Below are positions 7,895 through 14,824 of a stretch of 20,847 nucleotides of DNA, in pieces. This DNA is from a virus. Numbering within the stretch: the first letter of the stretch is position 1; every line of letters begins with the position of its first letter. The translations under genes and the position numbers were made by a program. The stretch spans positions 1 to 20,847 of IMG/VR virus record IMGVR_UViG_3300033233_000185; one strand, 5' to 3'. Below the pieces are notes generated by a model. It did no database searches and had not been told where the DNA came from. It worked only from the letters and a program-made list of their open reading frames with translations.

Positions 7895-8280
7895 AATCCC
7901 ATCTCCTTTTCCAGTCCCCAAAAAACGCCGAAGGGCTTGTGGTATGTTTTTGGCGCAAGCGGGCTATCTGATACGCGTGGCGGCACTATGCCGTCGTAGA
8001 CAGCCGCAAGCGTCGAGTCCCCAAATATCTCCGAATAGCTCCGGCCCAGGATGTACGCGCCGTCGGGCACGGGCGGCGTGTCGCCGTCGGTGATAACACA
8101 GGTGATACCATTGCCACCGCCATAACTCGCGGGCAGGTGGTCGAGCGAGTGGGATGGGTCGCTGTAATATGTGTCGAAGTTCACCGTGGAGTCTGCCACT
8201 ACAAACCAAAATGACGGCGTAGCGGCGAGGGCATTGCACGGCATGAACAGCACAAAAAGCAGTACGGCGAGCTTCACCAT
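7891..8280 (-). CDS. Small exported protein, unknown
   Basis: 129 residues. An N-terminal Sec signal peptide (MVKLAVLLFVLFMPCNALAA) is followed by an acidic, aromatic mature part (FWFVVADSTVNFDTYYSDPS; TDGDTPPVPDGAYILGRSYS). The ATG has AGGTGG upstream and overlaps the end of the LamG-like gene; the stop overlaps the next start (ATGA). This tight coupling to two other genes with export signals suggests one functional unit. No family is recognised. It could be a chaperone, anchor or partner for the LamG-like protein. Confidence 0.65.
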   Translation of the reverse strand: MVKLAVLLFVLFMPCNALAATPSFWFVVADSTVNFDTYYSDPSHSLDHLPASYGGGNGITCVITDGDTPPVPDGAYILGRSYSEIFGDSTLAAVYDGIVPPRVSDSPLAPKTYHKPFGVFWGLEKEMGL

Positions 8281-9398
8281 GTGACCACCTCCGCAGCTGA
8301 GAGCGCACGGTTGAAAATATATATATCCCTCTCGTAATGTCCTGCCATGTCGCCCGTATACCCCAAATTTAAAGTTGTGCCGGTACTCAAGTTGCCGTCA
8401 AAGCTCCCAGAAGTGGACAGCCCGTCGGTGATATTGTATATTGCGCGGACAGCCCCGCCCCATGTGAGAGCCACCTTGTAGGGCTTCACCACCCATGTAT
8501 TTCCAGACAGCGACAACGTGGACGTGCTGTCATGATTTCTGATTGGTTCTAAATTTATGTTTCTATAAAAGGCGTCGGTCGTGGTGCCGCCGGTGAATTG
8601 TATGAAATGAATTGAACCCGTACCCGATGCAACCGGTACACTTGCCTCCAAAAATACACTTGCCAAAAACGTGCCAGTCGTGACGTTGACGTTGTTGGCG
8701 GGGGTAATAGACACGCTATCGGCGTTCCGCGTGGCCGGGGCTGCGGTGGTTGCAATATAGCTTGTGGGACAAGGTTTATTTTCTAATTGAAATAGTGTCG
8801 GGCTGCCGGACACGGTTAATACGACGGTGCCGGACACGGTCACGCTAAACACTACAGGAGTCCCGCTGGACGCAGTACCCGCTCCGGTAATCGTCGCAGT
8901 ACCCGCTGCTACTGCACATGAGCCCGAACCCTCTACCCACAGCGTGTATATTCCAGTACCCAGGCTACCCGTAGTCTGAGTGGCCGGGGCCGCACTGTTC
9001 AGCACATGGTTTGTAGCTGCGGGTTCTCGCACGAGCCACGGGCCTACCCACGCGCCATCATAATAGATATATCCGAACCTCGCGACCTGAGACCCTGCCG
9101 TCTGCCGTGTCCCGGCAGAGTCCCAGTATGTAGCCGAGCCGGAGCGGGAAAACGTAACCGTGCCCGTCCCTCCGCTTTGCGGACAATAATATTTAAGGTC
9201 GCTCCTGAATGGGATATATATATTGGGTAGCTGGTCATGTCTGATCGTTCTGGTCCCGCCGTTCAGCATCGGCAGGATACACATGTCGTCACCGTTTGGC
9301 GATGATGTAGAGGGCATAGTGTCTGCGTGTGCCATCACGGGCAATAGGCCCACCACGACAAACACCGCTGTTACACACCATGCCATGAACTTTTTCAT
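8274..9398 (-). CDS. Exported LamG-like protein with phage tail 'SATY' motif
   Basis: 374 residues from the ATG at 9398 (GGAG 7 bases upstream). Residues 1-25 are a Sec signal peptide (MKKFMAWCVTAVFVVVGLLP, then VMAHA). The middle carries the motif common in phage tail/fibre proteins, here VTFSRSGSATYWDSAGTRQT ... RFGYIYYDG ... VREPAATNHV. The C-terminal 140 residues or so are beta-rich, ending RDIYIFNRALSAAEV, the end signature of LamG/concanavalin-like domains that bind sugars. The context, beside baseplate- and tail-type genes, suggests a receptor-binding or adhesin protein, but the signal peptide implies export from the cell. It overlaps the next gene by 7 bases. Confidence 0.78.
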   Translation of the reverse strand: MKKFMAWCVTAVFVVVGLLPVMAHADTMPSTSSPNGDDMCILPMLNGGTRTIRHDQLPNIYIPFRSDLKYYCPQSGGTGTVTFSRSGSATYWDSAGTRQTAGSQVARFGYIYYDGAWVGPWLVREPAATNHVLNSAAPATQTTGSLGTGIYTLWVEGSGSCAVAAGTATITGAGTASSGTPVVFSVTVSGTVVLTVSGSPTLFQLENKPCPTSYIATTAAPATRNADSVSITPANNVNVTTGTFLASVFLEASVPVASGTGSIHFIQFTGGTTTDAFYRNINLEPIRNHDSTSTLSLSGNTWVVKPYKVALTWGGAVRAIYNITDGLSTSGSFDGNLSTGTTLNLGYTGDMAGHYERDIYIFNRALSAAEVVTW

Positions 9399-9426
9399 AA
9401 AGTTCTCCACGTTGACCGCTCTCTCC

Positions 9427-9513
9427 TTCACCCCCCACCCCGGCCCTCCCCCACAGGTGGGGAGGGTGATTCTTTATCCCCTCCCTTGATGGGAGGGGAC
9501 GAAGGGGAGGGTG
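9427..9513 (-). repeat. Tandem type B plus type C palindromic repeats (intergenic)
   Basis: Type B at 9427-9467 (CACCCC...CCCTCCCCCACAGGTGGGGAGGG) is followed 8 bases later by type C at 9475-9513 (CCCCTCCCTTGATGGGAGGGG, then AAGGGGAGGG). They fill most of the 132-base gap between the LamG-like gene and the preceding small gene. The same B-C order occurs inside the portal gene at 16946-17069. Confidence 0.85.
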
Positions 9514-9530
9514 TAGGTGGCAACGGTCAA

Positions 9531-9953
9531 CTACCGTGCAGTTGAATGTGCCGCGCCGTGGCTGCTTATTACCTCGGCCAGGTTGCGTACCGCGTCTATA
9601 GGTATAGATACGTGCGTGTCGCCGTCAGCCGCGCGCTGTAATGCGTCGAGCGCATGCAGTGCCACGGGTACGCTCGCGTGGGTTATAGCCGCCGCCGCCT
9701 TGACCTTCGGGTCGTTGGATATGGCGCCTGCTATCTGCATCCCCTCGTCCGCGACCGGGGCCAACGCATTAAAGAAGTGCGCCGCCGACTCCAGTATCTC
9801 TTTCATTTTCTCCCACCAACCCATATCACTACCTCCATGTTTTTCAAGGTATTCATAAGCGGGCTGAAGGTCCACCTTGAAATCAACCTTCACCCCGTCC
9901 GCCTGTGGCGGAAAGTTCTCGAACTCGTGCGCCGGGTTTTCGCCTATCTTCAC
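9531..9953 (-). CDS. Small helical protein, unknown, with alternative internal start
   Basis: 140 residues from a GTG at 9953 that overlaps the holin candidate's stop. A second in-frame start, ATG at 9824, has a better SD (GGAGGTAGTGAT) and would give 97 residues beginning MGWWEKMKEILESAAHF. The extra N-terminal part is polar (HEFENFPPQADGVKVDFKVD). The common part is Ala-rich and amphipathic (VKAAAAITHASVPVALHALD). There is no signal peptide or clear membrane helix. It could be a holin partner or a packaging/lysis accessory; the function is unknown. Confidence 0.6.
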   Translation of the reverse strand: MKIGENPAHEFENFPPQADGVKVDFKVDLQPAYEYLEKHGGSDMGWWEKMKEILESAAHFFNALAPVADEGMQIAGAISNDPKVKAAAAITHASVPVALHALDALQRAADGDTHVSIPIDAVRNLAEVISSHGAAHSTAR

Positions 9954-10228
9954 CGTCTATTCTCCGGGTCGAGCGGGTTCTGTAGGCCCGCCTTCGCCAT
10001 CTGGTCGAGGGCGGGGATCAACTTCTTTGCCACGGTGCCGAATATGCCGACGGCCAGGTGTGCCACGCCGTTGTACTTTGCCAGCCAGCCGTACTTCGGG
10101 TCCCTGAAAAACGGCATCACCGTCTCCGCGACCAGCCAGAGTACCAGCACGCCTATCAGGAACCACGGGTTCGCCGCCCATGTTAGAGGCAGCATCTTGA
10201 GTACCATGCTTACGATTATGCTTTCCAA
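9950..10228 (-). CDS. Holin candidate
   Basis: 92 residues from a TTG at 10228 with GGAAGGTGAG upstream; an ATG 7 codons further in is possible. It has one strong membrane segment (NPWFLIGVLVLWLVAETVMP), a weaker second hydrophobic stretch (GVAHLAVGIFGTVAKKLIPA) and a charged C-terminus (LDPENRR). Small size, membrane segments and position right after an endolysin fit a holin that permeabilises the inner membrane to release the lysin. No specific holin family is recognised. It overlaps the next gene by 4 bases (GTGA). Confidence 0.6.
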   Translation of the reverse strand: MESIIVSMVLKMLPLTWAANPWFLIGVLVLWLVAETVMPFFRDPKYGWLAKYNGVAHLAVGIFGTVAKKLIPALDQMAKAGLQNPLDPENRR

Positions 10229-10278
10229 TGCTCACCTTCCTTTTTGTAGGGGCCGTACCCATGTGTCGGCCCATCATA

Positions 10279-10333
10279 AAATCCCCCTGCCTCTGGCTCC
10301 CCCCTTTGTCAAAGGGGGGCGGGGAGGGGATTT
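10279..10333 (-). repeat. Palindromic repeat, type D, copy 1
   Basis: The inner hairpin is CCCCCCTTTG-A-CAAAGGGGGG, with outer inverted ends AAATCCCC and GGGGGATTT. It occupies the gap between the endolysin stop and the holin candidate; the endolysin TAA overlaps its edge. The remaining ~50 bases of the gap (10229-10278) hold the holin candidate's SD and nothing else I recognise. Confidence 0.88.
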
Positions 10334-10781
10334 ACCCTGTCCAGTGCGTCTTGCCGTTCGGCGATATGCTCGGCACACTCGACGCGTGTACAAACCCCCT
10401 GCCCGGATACCTGCCGAACCGAACGAACTCCGGCACCTGCTCGCAGAGCTGAGCGAGGGCCTCGACCGTCAGGAGCGTCGGGCCTGCCTTTATGTCGCAG
10501 GCGCAACCCTCGACGTGCTCGGAGGTCGGCACCCCGCCGACTTCCTTGTTGTGTGCCGGGCAACGGTATCCGCAGTTCAGCACAATCTTCCCCGCCGGGC
10601 GAATCGCCACAACCATCGCCCGAAGCTTCTCAAGTCCCGCTACGAGCTTCCTGTCCACCTTCACCGCCCCGCCACAACAGCCCTTACCCTTGCAAGCGAA
10701 CTCGCTCAGGTCGAAGTGCTCGGATACCATCCCGTGCGCCTCGGTCCCGGGAAGTGATATTATCCGTGTCAGGTCAGGCAT
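10332..10781 (-). CDS. Endolysin, M15-type D-Ala-D-Ala peptidase
   Basis: 149 residues from the ATG at 10781 (MPDLTRII), which has GAGGTGG upstream; a longer in-frame start at 10820 overlaps the previous gene more and has no advantage. It matches the small M15 (VanY/peptidase M15_3) lysins: N-terminal HFDLSEFACKGKGC, then NCGYRCPAHNKEVGG, SEHVEGCACDIKA (zinc ligands His89 and Asp96) and RYPGRGFVHASS (His132, third ligand). It would cleave peptide cross-links of peptidoglycan at lysis. No signal peptide is present, so release would need a holin, and a holin candidate follows. The stop codon abuts a type D palindromic repeat. Confidence 0.88.
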   Translation of the reverse strand: MPDLTRIISLPGTEAHGMVSEHFDLSEFACKGKGCCGGAVKVDRKLVAGLEKLRAMVVAIRPAGKIVLNCGYRCPAHNKEVGGVPTSEHVEGCACDIKAGPTLLTVEALAQLCEQVPEFVRFGRYPGRGFVHASSVPSISPNGKTHWTG

Positions 10782-10965
10782 CAGGCCACCTCTTTTCAGC
10801 ACACCGCGCACAGGCCGCACCCGCCTCGAATATTACAGCCACGGGCATAAAATTCATTCTGCCAGCGAGCGCCGTAGTAGTCGCAATCCCCGTGATGCGT
10901 GCCAGATTGCGGATAGCGGCCTCTTTGTCCGGGCAGCCGTCCGTGTGGCAAGGTTTATCGGCCAT
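10774..10965 (-). CDS. Small Cys-containing protein, unknown
   Basis: 63 residues from an ATG with GGAGG 6 bases upstream, overlapping the end of the preceding gene (GGAGGCTGACGATG). It has cysteines at both ends (CHTDGC; CARC), which could bind a metal, around a weakly hydrophobic middle (MPVAVIFEAGAACA). I do not recognise a family. It overlaps the endolysin start by 8 bases (ATGCCTGA), a sign of translational coupling. It could be a small lysis regulator, but nothing in it shows this. Confidence 0.55.
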   Translation of the reverse strand: MADKPCHTDGCPDKEAAIRNLARITGIATTTALAGRMNFMPVAVIFEAGAACARCAEKRWPDA

Positions 10966-10967
10966 CG

Positions 10968-11270
10968 TCAGCCTCCAGTGTGTCCACCAGCTTCAAGTAC
11001 GCCCTTGCCCTCAAGCCTTCCTATTAATCGCTCAAGGTTAGTGTTGGTTTTTACCTGCTCCGCATTTACCTTGGAGATTGCTTCCTTCATCCAGCCCGGC
11101 CCGTTACAGTTGCCCCGATGGTCAAGACATTCTTTTTGCAGCGCACCCACGGCCTTTTCAAGGTCTGCCTTGCTTATGCTCTCGTCGGCCTTTTTTACCC
11201 ACCTGCTAATAATAAAACCGGCGACGGCGAGTCCGGCGGTTACCAGTGAACCTGTGAGCCATTCGGACAT
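10968..11270 (-). CDS. Membrane-anchored coiled-coil protein, possible lysis accessory
   Basis: 100 residues. An N-terminal hydrophobic segment (WLTGSLVTAGLAVAGFIISR) is followed by a charged coiled coil (KADESISKADLEKAVGALQK) and a second helix (VNAEQVKTNTNLERLIGRLE). Two cysteines (ECLDHRGNC) lie between. One membrane helix plus a coiled coil fits a holin, an inner-membrane spanin or a Mu-like DUF2730-type protein; the sequence does not decide between them. AAGGA about 9 bases upstream of the ATG overlaps the stop of the previous gene. Two genes downstream is an endolysin, which supports a lysis role. Confidence 0.6.
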   Translation of the reverse strand: MSEWLTGSLVTAGLAVAGFIISRWVKKADESISKADLEKAVGALQKECLDHRGNCNGPGWMKEAISKVNAEQVKTNTNLERLIGRLEGKGVLEAGGHTGG

Positions 11271-11275
11271 ATTTC

Positions 11276-11710
11276 TCAGTCCTTTGCAAAATTAAAGGTC
11301 ATCACCTTGACCTGGGTGAACTCCGTCCCGCCCTCGTTGCGCCACGGCTCGGAGGCCATATCGCGCAGGATTGCCATCGTCCCGTAACCGTCTATTGCAC
11401 GCGCCGCCTTCAGTGCATTTTTCACGTCCTCCGCGATGTCCAGCACGCCTTTGAAGTTGCCGCTTCCGATAACCGACGCCGCAACGTCCACGCCGGAGAG
11501 CACCTCTGTAAAAATGGCCACGTCCACCACAAGGTCTTCGTCATTGACGCCGGAATAGAGGTTGTTGTCGAAGTCCCCGTCCTTGATAGCGACGCACGGG
11601 AAGCCCAACTCCAGGCCGTAGTATAACTCCGGCACGATGAATACCCTGCCCGCGAGGTATCCGACCTCGGACTCGATGCGGGACTTTATGCCGTTCAATA
11701 GAGATTTCAT
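11276..11710 (-). CDS. Tail terminator-like protein (Mu gp37/DUF1834-like)
   Basis: 144 residues from the ATG at 11710 (MKSLLNGIKSRIES), with AAAGGT just upstream. An earlier in-frame ATG at 11722 lies inside the type A repeat and has poorer SD spacing. The alpha/beta pattern (VFIVPELYYGLELGFPCVAI; DVAIFTEVLSGVDVA; VDIAEDV-like DIAEDVKNALKA) resembles gp37/DUF1834 and tail-terminator proteins that cap the tail tube and join it to the head. It follows gp36- and gpG-like genes, the expected order. It ends the head-completion block; lysis-type genes follow. Confidence 0.7.
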   Translation of the reverse strand: MKSLLNGIKSRIESEVGYLAGRVFIVPELYYGLELGFPCVAIKDGDFDNNLYSGVNDEDLVVDVAIFTEVLSGVDVAASVIGSGNFKGVLDIAEDVKNALKAARAIDGYGTMAILRDMASEPWRNEGGTEFTQVKVMTFNFAKD

Positions 11711-11714
11711 ATTA

Positions 11715-11771
11715 CCTTTCATAACTCCCCCTTCCCCCTCTTATCTTAAGAGGGGGACTGAGGGGGCGTTA
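11715..11771 (-). repeat. Palindromic repeat, type A, copy 2
   Basis: Near-identical to 5381-5438. It lies between the gpG-like and gp37-like genes. One end (TAACG) supplies the TAA stop of the gpG-like gene; the other end supplies an in-frame ATG and the AAAGG that serves as SD for the gp37-like gene. Confidence 0.9.
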
Positions 11772-12305
11772 TTTTGCGATTGACCTGACCCGGTCTTCGA
11801 GCGCCCGGACGAGCTTGCCTTCACCCTCGCGGCTGACTACCATGAACGGCCTCGCCGGGATGCGCGCGCCTGGTATCCAGTTTGGGCGCGGGCCGTTGGT
11901 CTTGCCGAAGTTCTGAGCCGCCGCGTAAACTATCGCCGTGCCCAGGCGCAGCCGGGATGCGCTCATATCGAGGATGCCATCTTTCGACGGGACGCCGACC
12001 GATGCCCGGAGCAGCCCGGTATCCATGAGGGGCTTGGCGGAGGCCATGAAGTTGGCCGTGGTCTTTGTGATGCGACCCTGCGAGTACGTCTTGAACCTGT
12101 TTCTGCCTTTTGCCTTGAGTTCGAGTGTAGTGGGCGAGAGTGGAGCCCACTCGGGCCTGCCGCCTGCGGCAAAGTTTTCATGTACCTCGCGCATAAGTAT
12201 CATCTTCGCATCACGGAAGAATGGGCGCAGGTCTCGCACTATCGAGCCGAGCGATTTCAGCATCCGGTTGACTTCTTCTGTTCCGCGAGTTTCGATGATT
12301 ACCAT
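11769..12305 (-). CDS. Virion morphogenesis protein, Mu gpG-like
   Basis: 178 residues. It matches the phage virion morphogenesis family (Mu gpG; P2 gpS relatives), which act in tail completion or head-tail joining: MLMREVHENFAAGGRPEW-type pattern (seen as LMREVHENFAAGGRPEWAPL), then KPLMDTGLLRASVG, IVYAAAQNFG and IPARPFMV. A GGAGG lies about 10 bases before the ATG at 12305, wider spacing than for its neighbours. In Mu the gpG gene follows gpF; here it follows gp36, a small order change. The TAA stop overlaps the edge of a type A palindromic repeat, so the repeat contributes the stop codon. Confidence 0.88.
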   Translation of the reverse strand: MVIIETRGTEEVNRMLKSLGSIVRDLRPFFRDAKMILMREVHENFAAGGRPEWAPLSPTTLELKAKGRNRFKTYSQGRITKTTANFMASAKPLMDTGLLRASVGVPSKDGILDMSASRLRLGTAIVYAAAQNFGKTNGPRPNWIPGARIPARPFMVVSREGEGKLVRALEDRVRSIAK

Positions 12306-12307
12306 TG

Positions 12308-12760
12308 CTACCAGACCTCCGTGCTGCCGTCGTCACCGACTACATTACCGCCGCTGTCCCGCTTTGTGCGGGTGAAGTCTTGCGCGAGGCCGTCTGTGGT
12401 GCTGACTGCGCCATTGCCTGATGTGACGCCTGACAGGGAGTCGTCACCATCCCGCACCGCCTTCAGGAAGGCCAGCGCCTTCATGTATCCGTCCCATACC
12501 GTGTCGTCCTTGCGGCGCAGGCGGCGGTGCATAATGTAGACCGCGATACAGACGGACGCGCGCTTGACTGCGGCGGGGACGACGGACAGCGGGACGGTAT
12601 ACCTGCCTGCAAGGTAGGTATCTATCTCACTGTCCGCCGCCTCGATAGCAGCGGCCACCACGTCGTCATTTACCGCGCCTTCCCCATCCCCGGTGAGCTG
12701 TGCCAGCTTTTCTTCCGGGACTTCGAGGTTGACTATGTCGGACTTGGTACAGTAGGGCAT
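12308..12760 (-). CDS. Head-tail connector, Mu gp36-like (DUF1320)
   Basis: 150 residues beginning MPYCTKSDIV, followed by the all-helical body typical of DUF1320 (VVAAAIEAADSEIDTYLAGR, then YTVPLSVVPAAVKR, SVCIAVYIMHRRLRRKDD). These proteins form the adaptor ring under the portal. Unusually, the upstream SD-like sequence (GGTGAGGGCTTATG) is the end of a type B palindromic repeat, so translation of this gene may depend on the repeat. The next gene, gpG-like, starts 3 bases after its stop. Confidence 0.85.
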   Translation of the reverse strand: MPYCTKSDIVNLEVPEEKLAQLTGDGEGAVNDDVVAAAIEAADSEIDTYLAGRYTVPLSVVPAAVKRASVCIAVYIMHRRLRRKDDTVWDGYMKALAFLKAVRDGDDSLSGVTSGNGAVSTTDGLAQDFTRTKRDSGGNVVGDDGSTEVW

Positions 12761-12761
12761 A

Positions 12762-12806
12762 AGCCCTCACCCCCTGGCCCCCTCTCCCGTAAAGGGCGAG
12801 GGGGTA
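12762..12806 (-). repeat. Palindromic repeat, type B, copy 3
   Basis: Plus strand AGCCCTCACCCCC, CCCTCTCCC-GTAA-AGGGCGAGGGG. It fills the 50-base gap before the DUF1320 gene. On the transcribed strand it ends GGTGAGGGCTT directly before the ATG, so it provides the only SD-like sequence for that gene. Confidence 0.85.
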
Positions 12807-12810
12807 AAAG

Positions 12811-13011
12811 TTAAGCGTCTACCTTTTTGGTCTCTTCCTTCTTTGCGGTCGGGTCCGCGTCCACTACCTCAACCGAGAAGTTCGGGTCTCCCGCGAACGC
12901 TTCAGGCTTTATCCTGCCACCTATCGGGGCGTAGGATATGCCCTGGCTCCACTTGCGCCCGGCGCGGTACATCTCGCGCCCGGCCATGACTTTTAAAAAT
13001 TTGGTTGCCAT
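12811..13011 (-). CDS. Mu/FluMu gp35-like small head-operon protein
   Basis: 66 residues from an ATG with AAGGAGG just upstream, overlapping the previous stop. The pattern KFLKVMAGREMYRAGRKWS...DPNFSVEVV resembles the FluMu gp35/HI1506 family, whose members read roughly 'LRV..KRDGFRRAGRAW...DPMLVVEEV'. This family sits between the capsid and gp36 genes in Mu-like phages, as here. Its biochemical role is not established to my knowledge. A short Lys/Glu-rich tail follows the conserved part. The call rests on the short motif and the gene order. Confidence 0.65.
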   Translation of the reverse strand: MATKFLKVMAGREMYRAGRKWSQGISYAPIGGRIKPEAFAGDPNFSVEVVDADPTAKKEETKKVDA

Positions 13012-13020
13012 AAATCCTCC

Positions 13021-13476
13021 TTATCTGTGCTCTGCGGCCCTGGTGATGTAGCACCGGAGCCCGTTGCGGGTGCGGTTGAAGCTGACCTTTAGGTAGTTAT
13101 TCGCGTTGGCGAACGTGACCGTCCCGTCTGCCGTGTACGAAAGCGCAGTCGCTGCGACGTTCACCGGAGACCACGGCCCGGAAGCAGTGGGTCCGCCGTA
13201 AATCTTGAACGTGCCCTGTATCCCGGTGTAGTTGCTGAAGCTGGTTATGCCCGCCCACTGTACCGTAACAAGCCTCCACCCGCGCACGTCATACACATCG
13301 TAATACTTGACCTCGGTCGCGGACCTGCCCGTCCAGTTGGAAAATGCAGTGACGACGTCCGCGCGGTCGTCCGAGCCGAGCTGGTCGGAGCCGACGGTGG
13401 CGGCGCAGACAGGCCCGGCAAATGCCGCGAGCGTCACAAGCACGCCTGCGGCTATCAAGAGCAAAAACTTCTTCAT
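13021..13476 (-). CDS. Small exported beta-rich protein of unknown function
   Basis: 151 residues from the ATG at 13476, which has AGGAGGGA 6 bases upstream; longer frames to the right overlap the capsid gene and are rejected. Residues 1-26 are a classical Sec signal peptide (MKKFLLLIAAGVLVTLAAF, then AGPVCAA). The mature part is Thr/Val/Gly-rich and probably a beta-sandwich (TSFSNYTGIQGTFKIYGG; ADGTVTFANANNYLKVSFNR). I do not recognise the family. An exported protein directly after the major capsid gene is unusual. It could be a host-surface modifier (a cargo 'moron' gene) or an exported adhesin-like protein. A virion role is possible but would conflict with export. Confidence 0.75.
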   Translation of the reverse strand: MKKFLLLIAAGVLVTLAAFAGPVCAATVGSDQLGSDDRADVVTAFSNWTGRSATEVKYYDVYDVRGWRLVTVQWAGITSFSNYTGIQGTFKIYGGPTASGPWSPVNVAATALSYTADGTVTFANANNYLKVSFNRTRNGLRCYITRAAEHR

Positions 13477-13496
13477 GGTATGTCCCTCCTTTTTGT

Positions 13497-14387
13497 TTAG
13501 ACCGTGCCCGTCGAACCGTACAGCACCTGCCAGAGCCCGTAGCCTACGTTGTAGCGGGCGTCCACGCCGAAGAGGAACTCCTTTTTCATAAAGACGTTGC
13601 TGTCCTTGTCGTCGGTCATGCTCGTCAGCTTCAGCTCCTTGCGGCGCTGGAAGATGAACGGCTTGAGCGGCTTCTTGGAGTCCAGGAGGAACCACTCTGT
13701 CGGGTTCCCGGCGAGTTCCGGCACCACGACTACCTCTGCCGAGTTGGCATAGATGTTGCTCGCGCCGCCTGCCAGTTGCGGGGCTACTATCTCCCTCGCT
13801 GTCTTCTCAAGCTGGGGCGGTACTATAAACACGTCCGGCATGACGCTGAGCGAGTTGCCGTTGTCGTCTACGAGGGACATCATGGCAGTCCTGGCTGCGG
13901 CATAACTCGTTGTGTTGAGCGCGGCAGTGCCCTTGTTGGACTTGGTGGAGTCGCCCACGGGATGGTCGTCGTCTACCATGTACTGCCCGTCGAAACAGAG
14001 CGTGGAGAATGCCCCGTGGAAGAGGTCGAGCACCAGCTTGTTGGGGTGCGCGGTGACGGCCTGCACGAAGTTCTGCACTATCGCGCTATAGACGCCTACG
14101 TTGTCATCCTCCACGTCGTCCCTGTCAACCGAGATGGTGGACTCCCAGTGCTTGTTCTCGATGCTGTACTTGAACGCCTTGAGGTTCTGGATTATCCTGT
14201 CGCCAAGCCATTCCCGCATTGTGGGGAATTTGCCGACCCAACCGTAGTCGTTGCCCTTCGCGGACGACGGTACGATGGTGGTGAACCTCTCGTAGAGCTG
14301 CTTGCCGGTGAGCGAGGCTACCCCGGCGTTGAAGATGGAACTGAAGCCCCTGAACAGGGCCGCAAGGTTTGCGCTGTTGACTATCAT
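13497..14387 (-). CDS. Major capsid protein, Mu gpT-like
   Basis: 296 residues from an ATG with a GGGGGT-type SD. It begins MIVNSANLAALFRGFSSIFN, as in Mu gpT-family capsid proteins, followed by WVGKFPTMREWLGDR, STISVDRDDVEDDNVGVY and a C-terminal GVDARYNVGYGLWQVLYGS. The family forms the HK97-fold icosahedral shell of Mu-like phages. It is preceded by the protease/scaffold and decoration genes, as expected for a head module. There is no long N-terminal scaffolding extension, consistent with a separate scaffold. Confidence 0.92.
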   Translation of the reverse strand: MIVNSANLAALFRGFSSIFNAGVASLTGKQLYERFTTIVPSSAKGNDYGWVGKFPTMREWLGDRIIQNLKAFKYSIENKHWESTISVDRDDVEDDNVGVYSAIVQNFVQAVTAHPNKLVLDLFHGAFSTLCFDGQYMVDDDHPVGDSTKSNKGTAALNTTSYAAARTAMMSLVDDNGNSLSVMPDVFIVPPQLEKTAREIVAPQLAGGASNIYANSAEVVVVPELAGNPTEWFLLDSKKPLKPFIFQRRKELKLTSMTDDKDSNVFMKKEFLFGVDARYNVGYGLWQVLYGSTGTV

Positions 14388-14407
14388 GTCGTGTTACCCC
14401 CTTTCGT

Positions 14408-14821
14408 TTAGGATATTTCCTTGTCAATGTCCACCCAGACGTGCGTCGCGTCCTCGTACTCGCTTATTTTCCCGCACGGGATGTCGTTGTCGGTCGTCCC
14501 GACGAGCCCTACCGTGCCCCCGCCGTCTTCGACATACACGGCCTTGCCGATGTCCGTAATAGCGGCAGCCGCGATGGCGAACAGGAAGCAGCCCTTCCTG
14601 TGTACGGTGATGCGCTTGTCGCCAGCGGAACCGGCGGAGTTGTCCACCTGCTCCGTCGCCACGCCCGCGAACATGCAGGAAGCGGTATCCGCGCCGGGTA
14701 TCGCATACCCGGACGAGTTGAGCATCACGATGTCGCCCGCGTAAATCTTCGAGACGGCCACGGGGAATGACCCAAGCGAGCCATCCTTCCTTTTGGTGTC
14801 CCTGTCAGCACTGAGTGCCAT
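14408..14821 (-). CDS. Probable capsid decoration/stabilisation protein
   Basis: 137 residues from an ATG with AAGGAGG 8 bases upstream. It lies between the protease/scaffold and the major capsid gene, where many phages encode the head decoration protein. The sequence is small, glycine- and valine-rich and beta-like (FPVAVSKIYAGDIVMLNSSG; DIGKAVYVEDGGGTVGLVG), resembling DUF2190-type decoration proteins with a beta-barrel fold. It has no signal peptide or membrane segment. Its likely role is to bind the outer surface of the expanded head at three-fold or quasi-three-fold points. The family assignment rests on length, composition and position, not on a diagnostic motif. Confidence 0.7.
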   Translation of the reverse strand: MALSADRDTKRKDGSLGSFPVAVSKIYAGDIVMLNSSGYAIPGADTASCMFAGVATEQVDNSAGSAGDKRITVHRKGCFLFAIAAAAITDIGKAVYVEDGGGTVGLVGTTDNDIPCGKISEYEDATHVWVDIDKEIS

Positions 14822-14824
14822 GTG

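Noticed and set aside
13477-13695. Longer start for the exported protein at 13021-13476
   Set aside because: The upstream frame overlaps the end of the major capsid gene, while the ATG at 13476 has a strong SD and begins a signal peptide.
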